Assembly (NCBI GenBank): GCA_947174235.1
Contig: CAMWID010000001.1
Span: 1 to 64,000, forward strand
Reading direction: 5' to 3'
Source: an uncultured Porphyromonadaceae bacterium
Lineage (GTDB): Bacteria > Bacteroidota > Bacteroidia > Bacteroidales > Muribaculaceae
Length of the DNA: 64,000 nt
Part shown: positions 29,018-39,292 of the stretch, in pieces
Numbering within the stretch: the first letter of the stretch is position 1
Layout of the letters: each line of letters starts with the position of its first letter
Program-made: the position numbers and the translations under genes
The notes under the pieces: generated by a model
Told to the model about the DNA's origin: nothing
Seen by the model: only the letters and a program-made list of their open reading frames with translations
Databases searched by the model: none

Positions 29018-30132
29018 GTGATATATTGTCATCTCTTGAAAGAGAACACCGTCTCCGACATATACCCCTGATCACTGAGACAGAAATTCTTGACCTTTCA
29101 TCCAACGATTACCTGTCGTTAGGCTCACGATGTGAAGAATTCCGGGAGGAATTTCTCGACCGGTTTTCCGATGCCCCATTCTCTTCTTCCGCATCACGTC
29201 TCCTTTCCTTAAAACAGAAATATCATAATGCGTTTGAGGAATATCTTGAGTCGCTATATGGCAAACCGGCTCTTCATTTCAATTCCGGCTACCACGCCAA
29301 TGTGGGATGTATAGGGGCGTTGACCATACCGTCCACACTCTTTGTATGCGACAAACTTATCCATGCCTCTATAGTTGACGGACTGCGCATTGCCGGAAGC
29401 ACATTCAAACGTTTCCCTCACAACGATACGGCGAAACTGCAAAAAATTGTAGAAAAGGAATCCTCACGTTTCGAGAACATAGTGATCGTAGTGGAGTCGA
29501 TCTACAGCATGGATGGCGACATAGCCCCTCTTCGTGAGTTGGTATCGTTAAAAAAACTATACCCCAATATCATTCTCTATGTTGACGAGGCTCACGCTTT
29601 CGGAGTCTGCGGTCCCAGGGGACTTGGCATATCCGAACAACTTGGACTGATCGATGACATAGACATCATCATAGGCACATTAGGAAAGGCAGCCGCTTCC
29701 GCCGGAGCTTTTGCCGTTTGCTCTTCAGAAATAAAATCTCTCCTTATCAATTGCGCGCGTCCGTTTATATTCTCGACAGCCCTACCTCCGGCAAACGTGG
29801 CATGGAGTATGCTGATGATAGAGAAAATCGTCGGTATGCAGGACGCACGCATACGCCTTGCAGATCTTTCGAAAGAATTTTCAGACAGACTTGAAGCGAT
29901 ATCCGGCAAACCGACCGGATCATCAACCCAGATAATCCCCTATCTTACAGGAAATGCGGAAAACGCGCTTGCAATAGCAGCCAAAATGCGGGAAAACGGG
30001 ATCATCGCCCTGCCGATCCGTCGCCCGACAGTGCCTCCGGGAGGCGAAAGAATCCGGTTTTCTTTAGGCGCCGACATGAATATTGAGCAGTTGCTACCTG
30101 TATTTGAAATCTTGAATGGTATGAATCTATGA
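29005..30132 (+). CDS. bioF: 8-amino-7-oxononanoate synthase-type aminotransferase
   Basis: [65 protein letters not shown]; in the bio cluster. Confidence 0.92.
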   Translation: MPGISDILSSLEREHRLRHIPLITETEILDLSSNDYLSLGSRCEEFREEFLDRFSDAPFSSSASRLLSLKQKYHNAFEEYLESLYGKPALHFNSGYHANVGCIGALTIPSTLFVCDKLIHASIVDGLRIAGSTFKRFPHNDTAKLQKIVEKESSRFENIVIVVESIYSMDGDIAPLRELVSLKKLYPNIILYVDEAHAFGVCGPRGLGISEQLGLIDDIDIIIGTLGKAAASAGAFAVCSSEIKSLLINCARPFIFSTALPPANVAWSMLMIEKIVGMQDARIRLADLSKEFSDRLEAISGKPTGSSTQIIPYLTGNAENALAIAAKMRENGIIALPIRRPTVPPGGERIRFSLGADMNIEQLLPVFEILNGMNL

Positions 30133-31484
30133 AGATCGAATGGCTAAATAAATCCGGTTCTGTACGGTTGATACTAATTTTCGCAGGATGGTCGACCGAC
30201 GGCTTGTTTTATTCCCACATCAGACTTGAGGGATGGGACGTGGCTGTAGTTTCCGGTTATTCCGACCTGTCATTCCCCTCAGGAATACTTGACGGCTATA
30301 ACACGATAGCTGTCTTTGCCTGGTCTATGGGTGTATATGCAGCATCCCGGGTGCTGAAACCCGGTCAGGTGGCTATCGCCGTCGCCGTAAACGGTACTGA
30401 ATTCCCGGTTCATGATAATTTCGGAATACCTTGCGACATATTTGAAGGCACTGCCATGTCTCTTTCCGACCGTAATCTGACAAAGTTCAGAAAAAGAGTT
30501 GCAGGCAGGACATACGAATCTATTAAAGATCTTTTTGATTCCTCCCGTGCAGATATTGACCGGCTTAAGAATGAATTGAATTTCATTGTCAGCCAAAAAC
30601 CGACATACACGCAAGGCTCTTTCCGCTGGCATAGAATATATGCGTCGGATGAAGACCGTATATTTCCATACGAGTCACAGATAGGCGCCTGGCTGGAAAA
30701 TCCTTTCCATCCCGAAATCGTCACCCTTCACTCTCCCCATTATGTGGATCTTTTTCCTATAATCAAAGGGATTCTTCCTTCAGGGAAAAAGATTGGCGAA
30801 CGGTTTCGCAAAGCCATCCCTACATATGATGCGCAGGCTTCCGCACAAAAGACTATAGCAAAAAGGCTTACAGAACTTTCGCCGGAATCAGGGCTCGACA
30901 ATATCGTTGAGATCGGACCTGGGACCGGACTGTTTACGAGAATGATCTCAAGAAAATGCAAGCCGAAAAAAATGATATGCGTAGATCTTTACGAACTTGA
31001 TCCTTTCAAAGTCGCTCCTTGTGAGGAATACCATATCGGCGATGCCGAAGCGTGGATTGAAAACGCCGCCTTAGATCAACCTGCATCTTTGGATGCCATT
31101 GTATCCGCTTCCGCAATACAATGGTTTGCCGATCCACACAGATTCATTAAGAACGCGGCACGCCTTTTAAAGCCCGGCGGCATCCTTCTATGCTCCACAT
31201 TTCTTCCGGGCAATCTTTCAGAACTCAAAGAGATATCCCCTTACGGTCTGCTTTATCGCAAACGCGAAGAGATTGAAGAGATGCTTAAAGAATTTTTTAC
31301 CGATGTCAATTTATCTGACGAATCTCTTCCCTTATCTTTCAGTTCGTCAAGAGAGACATTGCTTCACCTCAGCCACACCGGAGTCGGAGGAAGCTCTTCC
31401 TCCGGTATTCCTCTACATGAGCTTCTGAAGATTTTGCCTCCACGCCTCACTTACCGTCCGCTTTTTATAAAAGCAACCTTATGA
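30129..31484 (+). CDS. BioG (DUF452 pimeloyl-ACP methyl ester esterase)-BioC (malonyl-ACP O-methyltransferase) fusion
   Basis: N-terminal LILIFAGWSTDGLFYSH, AVFAWSMGVYAASRV (esterase); C-terminal NIVEIGPGTGLFTRMIS, DAIVSASAIQWFADPHRFIKNAARLLKPGGILLCSTF (SAM methyltransferase). Confidence 0.9.
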   Translation: MKIEWLNKSGSVRLILIFAGWSTDGLFYSHIRLEGWDVAVVSGYSDLSFPSGILDGYNTIAVFAWSMGVYAASRVLKPGQVAIAVAVNGTEFPVHDNFGIPCDIFEGTAMSLSDRNLTKFRKRVAGRTYESIKDLFDSSRADIDRLKNELNFIVSQKPTYTQGSFRWHRIYASDEDRIFPYESQIGAWLENPFHPEIVTLHSPHYVDLFPIIKGILPSGKKIGERFRKAIPTYDAQASAQKTIAKRLTELSPESGLDNIVEIGPGTGLFTRMISRKCKPKKMICVDLYELDPFKVAPCEEYHIGDAEAWIENAALDQPASLDAIVSASAIQWFADPHRFIKNAARLLKPGGILLCSTFLPGNLSELKEISPYGLLYRKREEIEEMLKEFFTDVNLSDESLPLSFSSSRETLLHLSHTGVGGSSSSGIPLHELLKILPPRLTYRPLFIKATL

Positions 31485-31525
31485 ACATCTATATCAACTA
31501 AACATAATACCTTTTTTCAAAACCC

Positions 31526-32863
31526 ATGATTACCACACTTCTAATCATCTTCATTGTAGGCTATATCCTGATAGCCTCCGAACACCTTCTCGGTGTCAAC
31601 AAAGCCACCTTCGCGCTCATTATGTGCGCGCTCCTCTGGGCGGTATACTCCCTTTGCGGTCATGATCCCAACATCTCAACCGATATGGTGGAGGCTTTGG
31701 GCGATACCTGCGAGATCGTCGTATTCCTAATTGGAGCGATGACGATCGTGGAGCTTATAGACCGCTACGGCGGATTCAAGATCATGATCGACAAGATCCA
31801 TGCGTCAAACAAACGCAATCTTATGTGGATTCTCGCATTCGTGGCGTTCTTCCTGTCGGCGGTACTTGACAATATGACCACCACCATCATCATGGTCATG
31901 ATGCTGCGCCGTATGCTCAGCGACCAGAAAGAACGTTGGACATTTGCTTGCATCATCGTACTTGCCGCCAACGCAGGGGGCGCATGGTCTCCTATCGGCG
32001 ACATCACGACCATAATGCTCTGGATGAAGAATTATGTCTCTTCCGTTGACCTTATCGTCAACCTGCTGATCCCGTCGCTTGTCTCTGTGATCGTGCCCGT
32101 CTTTATCGCGAGCAGGATGATTCCCGCAGCCCCTATGGAACCGCGCAACCATCAGGACACCCGAATCGGTTATGATCTGTCAAAAGAACATCCCTCGATC
32201 TCAAGACTCGTGCTGTGGTGCGGCGTGGCGGGACTTCTTTTCGTACCCGTTTTCAAAGCTACCACTCACCTCGCCCCATATATGGGCATTCTTTTCTCTC
32301 TCGGCGTCCTGTGGCTCATGACAGAAATACTCGTCCACCATTACCGCCTGGACGGTAAAATCGAGGGGCGTATATCCCAGGTGATGCGCAACATCGACAT
32401 GTCTACAATCCTTTTCTTCTTAGGTATACTTATGGCGGTGTCTGCCCTCAGTCAGGCGGGAATCCTTGGAGAACTCGCGTCATGGCTCAACGAGACATTC
32501 CACAATGTATACGCCATAAACGGAATCATCGGCATACTATCTTCGATCGTTGACAACGTGCCTCTTGTGGCGGCATGTATGGAAATGTATCCTGTCGCCA
32601 ACGATGCACTTATAGCCGCGTCCGCCGACCCCGCTTACACGGCTTTATTCGTAGAGGACGGTCTTTTCTGGCATTTGCTCACTTTCTGCGCCGGAGTTGG
32701 AGGAAGCATGCTGATAATAGGCTCCGCAGCCGGTGTCGTCGCCATGGGTATCGAGAAAATACCTTTCATGTGGTATTTGAAAAGAATCACATGGCTTGCC
32801 TTCATCGGTTATATCTCGGGCATGGCTGTGATTTGGCTTGAGGCAAGCATCCTGAACATATAA
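31526..32863 (+). CDS. nhaD: sodium:proton antiporter, NhaD family
   Basis: LDNMTTTIIMVMMLRRML, ANAGGAWSPIGDITTIMLW, SSIVDNVPLVAACMEMYP. Confidence 0.93.
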   Translation: MITTLLIIFIVGYILIASEHLLGVNKATFALIMCALLWAVYSLCGHDPNISTDMVEALGDTCEIVVFLIGAMTIVELIDRYGGFKIMIDKIHASNKRNLMWILAFVAFFLSAVLDNMTTTIIMVMMLRRMLSDQKERWTFACIIVLAANAGGAWSPIGDITTIMLWMKNYVSSVDLIVNLLIPSLVSVIVPVFIASRMIPAAPMEPRNHQDTRIGYDLSKEHPSISRLVLWCGVAGLLFVPVFKATTHLAPYMGILFSLGVLWLMTEILVHHYRLDGKIEGRISQVMRNIDMSTILFFLGILMAVSALSQAGILGELASWLNETFHNVYAINGIIGILSSIVDNVPLVAACMEMYPVANDALIAASADPAYTALFVEDGLFWHLLTFCAGVGGSMLIIGSAAGVVAMGIEKIPFMWYLKRITWLAFIGYISGMAVIWLEASILNI

Positions 32864-32866
32864 TGA

Positions 32867-32942
32867 TCAAAACGATAAAATGGAAGAGTCGGTATGTCCG
32901 GTGTTCGCCAGACATACCGACTCTTTTATTTTATCGTTTTGA
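32867..32942. terminator. long bidirectional terminator between convergent genes
   Basis: 32-bp arms TCAAAACGATAAAATGGAAGAGTCGGTATGTC / GACATACCGACTCTTTTATTTTATCGTTTTGA (two positions G-T), 12-nt loop. Confidence 0.8.
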
Positions 32943-32957
32943 CTGTATTTTTACCAA

Positions 32958-33662
32958 TCAGATTTCTGCCTCGGCTTTATTGCGGGATGAAACCATGAGC
33001 CAGAAGGCTACGGCAAGAGCGGCTCCGACAAGCGGACCCACCACCATTATCCAGAAATCAGGCCATGCATTCGGTGAAAACAACGCGGGACCAAAGCTTC
33101 GGGCAGGATTCACTGAACAGTTGTCTACCGGAATACCCACGATATTGACAAGACCGAGACCGATGCCTATGGCAAGTCCGGCAAACTTGCCGAATCCTTT
33201 CTTTGCATCTGTTGCGCCAATCACAATAAAAACAAAAAACATGGTAAGCAAAATCTCCGTAAACAACGCCATGCCCTGACTCACTCCGGGCTGACAGACA
33301 TTTGTAGCAAGATAATTGCCTGATGATGCTGTTATACCGCCATAACTGAATGCCTCTCCACCCATCTCGAAAAGCCAGAAAAGGAAGGCGGCGCCTACTG
33401 CCGCCCCGAGAAGCTGAGCTATGACATACATGATAAATTCCTTGAAACTCATCCTGCCGGCGATCAACATCGCGAAAGACACCGCAGGATTCACATGACA
33501 TCCCGAAATATTGCCTATACAGTAGCACAGGCATATCAGAACAAGGCCGAAACAGAGGCCTATGCCCAATCCTCCGATAGAAGGACCCGCGAGGACGGCA
33601 CTGCCGCAGGCGAGGAGCACCAGAAACATAGTTCCGAAAAACTCAGCATAAAATTTTTTCAT
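32958..33662 (-). CDS. MIP-family aquaporin
   Basis: GCHVNPAVSFAML and CSVNPARSFGPALF carry the two NPA motifs. Confidence 0.95.
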   Translation of the reverse strand: MKKFYAEFFGTMFLVLLACGSAVLAGPSIGGLGIGLCFGLVLICLCYCIGNISGCHVNPAVSFAMLIAGRMSFKEFIMYVIAQLLGAAVGAAFLFWLFEMGGEAFSYGGITASSGNYLATNVCQPGVSQGMALFTEILLTMFFVFIVIGATDAKKGFGKFAGLAIGIGLGLVNIVGIPVDNCSVNPARSFGPALFSPNAWPDFWIMVVGPLVGAALAVAFWLMVSSRNKAEAEI

Positions 33663-33862
33663 AAGTGTAAATTTATTAATTTGTCTATAGGGTTGCATGA
33701 TACTACGAAGTACCGCCACTCCCTTAAAAAACAACATAATCCGTTTTTAGGTTTCAATAATCATACATTTTGCTTCAATAAAATGGCGAAAGCAACATCA
33801 AGCTGCCGCTATAATCAGTGGCAGCAAATCCGGATGCAACATTGACAAAAACGGACACAAAA

Positions 33863-33893
33863 AAAGAGGAACGCTTTCATGACGTTCCTCTTT
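33863..33893 (-). terminator. terminator of nifJ
   Basis: 11-bp stem AAAGAGGAACG / CGTTCCTCTTT; A tract on the left (T tract on minus). Confidence 0.8.
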
Positions 33894-33921
33894 CTTTTGG
33901 TGTATAGTCAATACTTATGTA

Positions 33922-36900
33922 TTACTTGCGCAGATCTTCCTCTGTTTTGCTCAACTCGGGATCCTGACCCCAGTTCTGCTGAGAAAGACGTTTGTAGTTG
34001 TTGTAACGCCAGCGGGCGTTGTCCTGAGCCGCCTGGAAAAGCTCTCCTGCCGCCTCCGGCTGCATCTTGAAGAGCGATGCGAAACGAACCTCACCCTTGA
34101 GGAAATCCTGGAATTTGCTCCAGTCCGGCTCCTTGCTGTCAAGAGAGAACGGATTCTGACCCTCAGCCTCAAGTGCGGGATTGTAGCGCCACAGATGCCA
34201 GTAGCCACATTCAACAGCCTTTCTCTCTTCTTCCTGTGCCCTGCCCATACCGGACTTAAGACCGTGGTTGATACAAGGTGAGTAAGCGATGATCAGAGAA
34301 GGTCCGTCGTAAGCTTCCGCCTCACGGATAGCTTTGAGCGTCTGGGCATTGTCAGCACCCATTGCAACCTGTGCCACATATACATAGCCATAGGTTGTTG
34401 CGATAAGTCCAAGATCTTTCTTGCGGATACGTTTGCCTGCGGCAGCAAATTTGGCGATAGCCGCGATAGGAGTAGATTTGGATGACTGACCGCCAGTGTT
34501 TGAATACACCTCGGTGTCAAGTACGAGGATATTTACATTCTTCCCGGAAGCGATCACATGGTCAAGACCACCGAAACCGATATCATAGCTTGCGCCGTCA
34601 CCGCCGATGATCCAGTGGCTTCTCTTCGGGAGATAGTGGGCGAGCTCGACAATCTGACGTGACATCTCACATCCTGCCTCCGCACCTTTCTCAGCCTCGG
34701 CAAGGAAAGCGGCACCTTTCTCACGTGAAAGAGCTGCATCCTCACGCACTTCAAGCCATGCGGCTGCCGCTGCCTTGAAGCTTTCAGGAGCATCTGAAGC
34801 GGCGATCTTCGCACATGTATCTTCAAGACGCGCGCGCATCTTTTCATATGCGATGTTCATGCCGAGACCGAACTCACAGAAGTCCTCGAACAATGAGTTT
34901 GCCCATGCAGGTCCGTTGCCATTCTCGTCAGTGCAATACGGAGTGGAAGGTACAGAACCTGAATAGATTGAAGAACAGCCGGTAGCGTTAGCCACGATCT
35001 CGTGATTTCCATAAAGCTGTGTGATGAGTTTCACATATGGAGTTTCGCCACAACCGGAGCATGCACCGGAGAACTCAAAGAGAGGAGTGGAGAACTGACT
35101 GTTCTTCACATTCGCTTTGATATCCACAAGCTTGCTCTTGGATGATACGTTCTTCACGCAGTAATCCCAATTTGCCTGCTCTGAAAGCTGACCCTCTTCA
35201 TGAACCATGGCGAGAGCCTTGTTGCCCTTCTTGCCGGGACATACATCGACACAGTTGCCGCAACCAAGACAGTCAAGGACGTCAACCTGCTGTACGAAAC
35301 GCATGCCGGGGAACATCTTGCCGATAGCCGGGATAGAATGTTCTTCTCCGAACGGAGCCGCCTGCATCTCAGCCTCATCAAGTACGAACGGACGTATCGC
35401 TGCGTGAGGACATACGAATGAACACTTGTTACACTGTATACAGTTCTCCGGATTCCACTCCGGAACGAATGCCGCAACACCACGTTTTTCGTAACGCGCT
35501 GTCTCCTGAGGCCATGTTCCGTCTGCATTGTTCTTGAAAGTGGAAACGGGGAGAAGGTCTCCGTCCTGTGCATTGATCGGGAGAACGACATTAGTCACAA
35601 ACTCCGGCGCATCTATCTTGGCTGTCTCCTCGTCAGGAAGGTTAGCCCATGACGGATCCACATCAAGTTTCTTGTACTCTCCGCCACGGTCAACCGCAGC
35701 ATAGTTCATGTTGACGATGTTCTCACCCTTCTTGCCATAAGACTTGACGATGAACTTCTTCATCTGCTCGATGGCGAGATCAACGGGAATAACCTCCGTG
35801 ATACGGAAGAAGGCGCTCTGGAGAATGGTGTTGGTACGGTTGCCGAGACCGATCTCCTGTGCGATCTTTGACGCGTTGATGTAATATACGGTGATATTGT
35901 TGGTGGCAAAAAGTTTCTTTACCTTATTGGGAAGGTTTTTCGCAAGCTCCTCACCCTCCCAGATAGTGTTGAGAAGGAATGTTCCGTTGGGCTGAAGTCC
36001 GCGTGTCACATCATACATGTGAAGGTATGCCTGAACGTGGCATGCCACGAAATTAGGTGTGGTCACAAGATATGTGGAACGTATCGGCTCGTCACCGAAA
36101 CGGAGATGCGAGCAAGTGAAACCGCCTGATTTCTTGGAGTCATAAGAGAAGTATGCCTGGCAGTATTTATCGGTATTGTCACCGATAATCTTTACTGAAT
36201 TCTTGTTGGCGCCTACAGTACCGTCAGCACCAAGACCGAAGAATTTTGCCTGGAACATACCTTTGCCGCCGACACTGATCTCCGGCAGGATCGGGAGAGA
36301 AAGGAATGTCAGATCGTCTTCTATGCCGACTGTGAAACCATGTTTCGGCTGAGGAAGAGAAAGATTCTCGTATACTGAAAGGATCTGCGAGGGAGTTGTG
36401 TCTTTCGAGCTCAGACCATAACGGCCGCCAACTATCACAGGTGCGTTTTCTTTCCCTGCGAAGCATTCCACTACATCAAGATACAGTGGCTCTCCGTTAG
36501 CTCCGGGTTCTTTTGTACGGTCAAGCACAGCGATACGCTTTGCTGTAGCCGGAACTGCGGCAAGGAAATGCTTTGCTGAGAACGGGCGATAGAGATGCAC
36601 TGTCACAAGTCCGACTTTCTCCCCTTTTGCACGGAGAGGGTCGATTGTCTCGCGGATACACTCCGAAACACTGCCCATAGCTATGATCACACGCTCAGCC
36701 TCGGGATCTCCGTAATAATCGAAAAGTCCATAGTTTCTGCCGGTGATCTTGGAAACTTCCTTCATGTAGTTCTCCACAATCTCGGGAACCGCGTCATAAT
36801 ATGCGTTGCATGCCTCACGATGCTGGAAGAATACATCGGGGTTCTCAGCCATACCGCGAGCCACCGGTTTGTCGGGATTGAGGGCGCGCTTACGGAAATC

Positions 36901-37509
36901 GGCAAGCGCCTCACGGTCGATAAGAGGAGCGAGATCATCCTGATCTATAGCCTCTATCTTCTGAATCTCATGAGAAGTACGGAAACCGTCAAAGAAATTT
37001 ACAAACGGGATGCGGCTCTTGATTGTAGAGAGATGAGCCACGGCTGCAAGATCCATTACCTCCTGCACGGAGCTTTCTGCAAGCATGGCGAAACCTGTCT
37101 GACGGCACGCCATCACGTCCTGGTGATCACCAAAGATGCTGAGCGCGTGTGAAGCGAGCGTACGGGCTGAAACATGGAAGACACAGGGAAGGAGCTCACC
37201 GGCGATCTTATACATGTTGGGAATCATCAGCAACAGACCCTGTGATGCCGTATAGGTAGTGGTGAGTGCGCCTGCCTGAAGTGAACCGTGAACGGCACCT
37301 GCAGCGCCCGCCTCGCTCTGCATCTCCTGCACGAGCACTGTCTCTCCAAAAATATTTTTCCTGCCTGCTGCCGACCAGTCATCGACATATTCTGCCATCG
37401 TTGACGACGGTGTGATCGGGTAGATAGCCGCAACTTCAGTAAACATGTAACTGATATGTGCAGCAGCCTGATTACCGTCGCAAGTCAGGAATTGCTTTGC
37501 TTTGCTCAT
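33922..37509 (-). CDS. nifJ: pyruvate:ferredoxin (flavodoxin) oxidoreductase
   Basis: 1195 aa; DGNQAAAHISYMFTEVAAIYPITPSSTMAEYVD, two 4Fe-4S motifs (CIQCNKCSFVCPHAAI; CLGCGNCVDVCP), TPP site GDGASYDIGFGGLDHVIASGKNVNILVLDTEVYSNTGGQ. Confidence 0.98.
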   Translation of the reverse strand: MSKAKQFLTCDGNQAAAHISYMFTEVAAIYPITPSSTMAEYVDDWSAAGRKNIFGETVLVQEMQSEAGAAGAVHGSLQAGALTTTYTASQGLLLMIPNMYKIAGELLPCVFHVSARTLASHALSIFGDHQDVMACRQTGFAMLAESSVQEVMDLAAVAHLSTIKSRIPFVNFFDGFRTSHEIQKIEAIDQDDLAPLIDREALADFRKRALNPDKPVARGMAENPDVFFQHREACNAYYDAVPEIVENYMKEVSKITGRNYGLFDYYGDPEAERVIIAMGSVSECIRETIDPLRAKGEKVGLVTVHLYRPFSAKHFLAAVPATAKRIAVLDRTKEPGANGEPLYLDVVECFAGKENAPVIVGGRYGLSSKDTTPSQILSVYENLSLPQPKHGFTVGIEDDLTFLSLPILPEISVGGKGMFQAKFFGLGADGTVGANKNSVKIIGDNTDKYCQAYFSYDSKKSGGFTCSHLRFGDEPIRSTYLVTTPNFVACHVQAYLHMYDVTRGLQPNGTFLLNTIWEGEELAKNLPNKVKKLFATNNITVYYINASKIAQEIGLGNRTNTILQSAFFRITEVIPVDLAIEQMKKFIVKSYGKKGENIVNMNYAAVDRGGEYKKLDVDPSWANLPDEETAKIDAPEFVTNVVLPINAQDGDLLPVSTFKNNADGTWPQETARYEKRGVAAFVPEWNPENCIQCNKCSFVCPHAAIRPFVLDEAEMQAAPFGEEHSIPAIGKMFPGMRFVQQVDVLDCLGCGNCVDVCPGKKGNKALAMVHEEGQLSEQANWDYCVKNVSSKSKLVDIKANVKNSQFSTPLFEFSGACSGCGETPYVKLITQLYGNHEIVANATGCSSIYSGSVPSTPYCTDENGNGPAWANSLFEDFCEFGLGMNIAYEKMRARLEDTCAKIAASDAPESFKAAAAAWLEVREDAALSREKGAAFLAEAEKGAEAGCEMSRQIVELAHYLPKRSHWIIGGDGASYDIGFGGLDHVIASGKNVNILVLDTEVYSNTGGQSSKSTPIAAIAKFAAAGKRIRKKDLGLIATTYGYVYVAQVAMGADNAQTLKAIREAEAYDGPSLIIAYSPCINHGLKSGMGRAQEEERKAVECGYWHLWRYNPALEAEGQNPFSLDSKEPDWSKFQDFLKGEVRFASLFKMQPEAAGELFQAAQDNARWRYNNYKRLSQQNWGQDPELSKTEEDLRK

Positions 37510-37777
37510 AGTTATAAACAGTTATTTAATGTTGAGATATTTTTGTCTAAATAATATAATGATGCTTAAAAATCGCGCTTTACAATCTTTAATACCTTGA
37601 ACGCTTGCTTTAAAATCTCTTTCAAGCATTCGTTACGGATTGCAAAGATAACGATTCTACGGCATTTTTTCAAATTTTAGTCTGATGTATTTAAAACATC
37701 ATACACTTTGCAACAATAAAACCCACCCATTCACCATTCATCACTTGAAATTAATAGCAATTTGACACCAATGGCTA

Positions 37778-39118
37778 TTATTCCAGAAGACTGATACGGC
37801 GCTTTTCCCTCTTCAGTTTTTTACCGGATACCGTCGCGAGCAAACCATTAACCGCATTTGCTCTGACAGCCACAATAGAATAATGGTCAAATACATTTAT
37901 CTTGCCTATGTCGCACGAGCCGAGACCACCTTCTTTGATTAAAAAACCTAAAATATCACCACGTGACACCTTTTCCCGTTTTCCTGCCGATATATAAAGA
38001 GAGACGTAATCTGATCTGAGGTTTGATCCGGTCGATCCGGATAGAGGCAAAGCATCGTCAAAAGACACAAATTCCCGCACTTCCTCTCCGGGACCTACCA
38101 ACACATAGACATCTCCCTCTTTATCCACTCGGGCGGTTCTGCCGTTCCTATGAGTATACGCCTCGCCGGTAAGAGGCTGATGATAATGTATGACTGAAGC
38201 CACTTTCTCTATATCAAGGCCGCGGGCGGCAAGATCAGTAGCCACAAGCACCGGACGGCTCCCGTTGTTGAAAAGGGCAAGGGCGGTTTCACGCTCGCGC
38301 TGGTCAAGCGCGCCATGATACAATACTGCGGAAACTTTCTTATTTTTCAGAAATTCAACTACCCTCTCTGCACTTTCCCGATGATTTACAAAGATTATAC
38401 TTTTCTGAAGACCCGTCCCGGCGTTGATTGTATGAAGAAGATTCAGAAGTGAGTCAAGTTTGTCTTTACCGTCTGAATCAACTCTATGCACTGTCATTCT
38501 GGAATGTAATTCGCGATTTTTGTCAAGAAAGTCCATTGTGACAGGAGATGTCAGATTCAGAAAATCCGGAAGCGTGTCGCAAGGGGTAGCGGATGTAAGG
38601 AGATAGCGGCTTACGTTTTTCATTCTTTTCACGATCTTCCCCATCTCTTCATCAAATCCTAATTCAAGGGATTTGTCAAACTCATCAAGCACAAGGATTC
38701 TCACAGGGAGGAGATCAATGTTTCTCCTTACAGCATGATCCAGAAGTCTGCCGGGGGTAGAGACCACGATATCAGGCACGACCTTGAGGCTGTTGACTTC
38801 ATCCTCCACATTATGACCGCCGTAAAGAGCTACAACCCTGAACTCGTGTGCCACTTCTTTCATAACTCCGGCGATCTGCACCACAAGTTCTCGCGACGGC
38901 GCTATGACCAAACACTGCACCCTTCCTGTCGAAGGTTTCAGCATCTTCATTACCGGCAATGTGAACGCGAGCGTCTTGCCGCTTCCCGTGGGCGACAACA
39001 AGATGATGTCGTGAGGTTCCGACGCCGACGCCATCATTTTCTTTTGCATTTCATTGAGTTCCTCTATGCCGAGCCTGTCTTTTACCGCAGGCAAAAATTC
39101 TTTTTCTCTCATCTCCAA
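37778..39118 (-). CDS. DEAD/DEAH-box RNA helicase (DbpA-like)
   Basis: LSPTGSGKTLAFTLPV, VLDEFDKSLE, TSATP, ATDLAARGLDIEKVASVIHYHQP, HRNGRTARVD. Confidence 0.93.
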   Translation of the reverse strand: MEMREKEFLPAVKDRLGIEELNEMQKKMMASASEPHDIILLSPTGSGKTLAFTLPVMKMLKPSTGRVQCLVIAPSRELVVQIAGVMKEVAHEFRVVALYGGHNVEDEVNSLKVVPDIVVSTPGRLLDHAVRRNIDLLPVRILVLDEFDKSLELGFDEEMGKIVKRMKNVSRYLLTSATPCDTLPDFLNLTSPVTMDFLDKNRELHSRMTVHRVDSDGKDKLDSLLNLLHTINAGTGLQKSIIFVNHRESAERVVEFLKNKKVSAVLYHGALDQRERETALALFNNGSRPVLVATDLAARGLDIEKVASVIHYHQPLTGEAYTHRNGRTARVDKEGDVYVLVGPGEEVREFVSFDDALPLSGSTGSNLRSDYVSLYISAGKREKVSRGDILGFLIKEGGLGSCDIGKINVFDHYSIVAVRANAVNGLLATVSGKKLKREKRRISLLE

Positions 39119-39292
39119 TATTTATTCTCCGGACATGTTCGATATTCCGGATTGACACGGTGTCATAAGCGGCTGCAAGAAATCCATGATTCAAGTGCTA
39201 ATCCACAACCGGATGTCACGACACCTAAAAATATAACAATCAAGACCTCAACCTCATTACAGATTTGACATTACTTAAGAATCTTTATCGTA

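Noticed and set aside
36595-37152. 185-aa plus-strand ORF inside nifJ
   Set aside because: Antisense to the nifJ coding region, no recognisable protein family.
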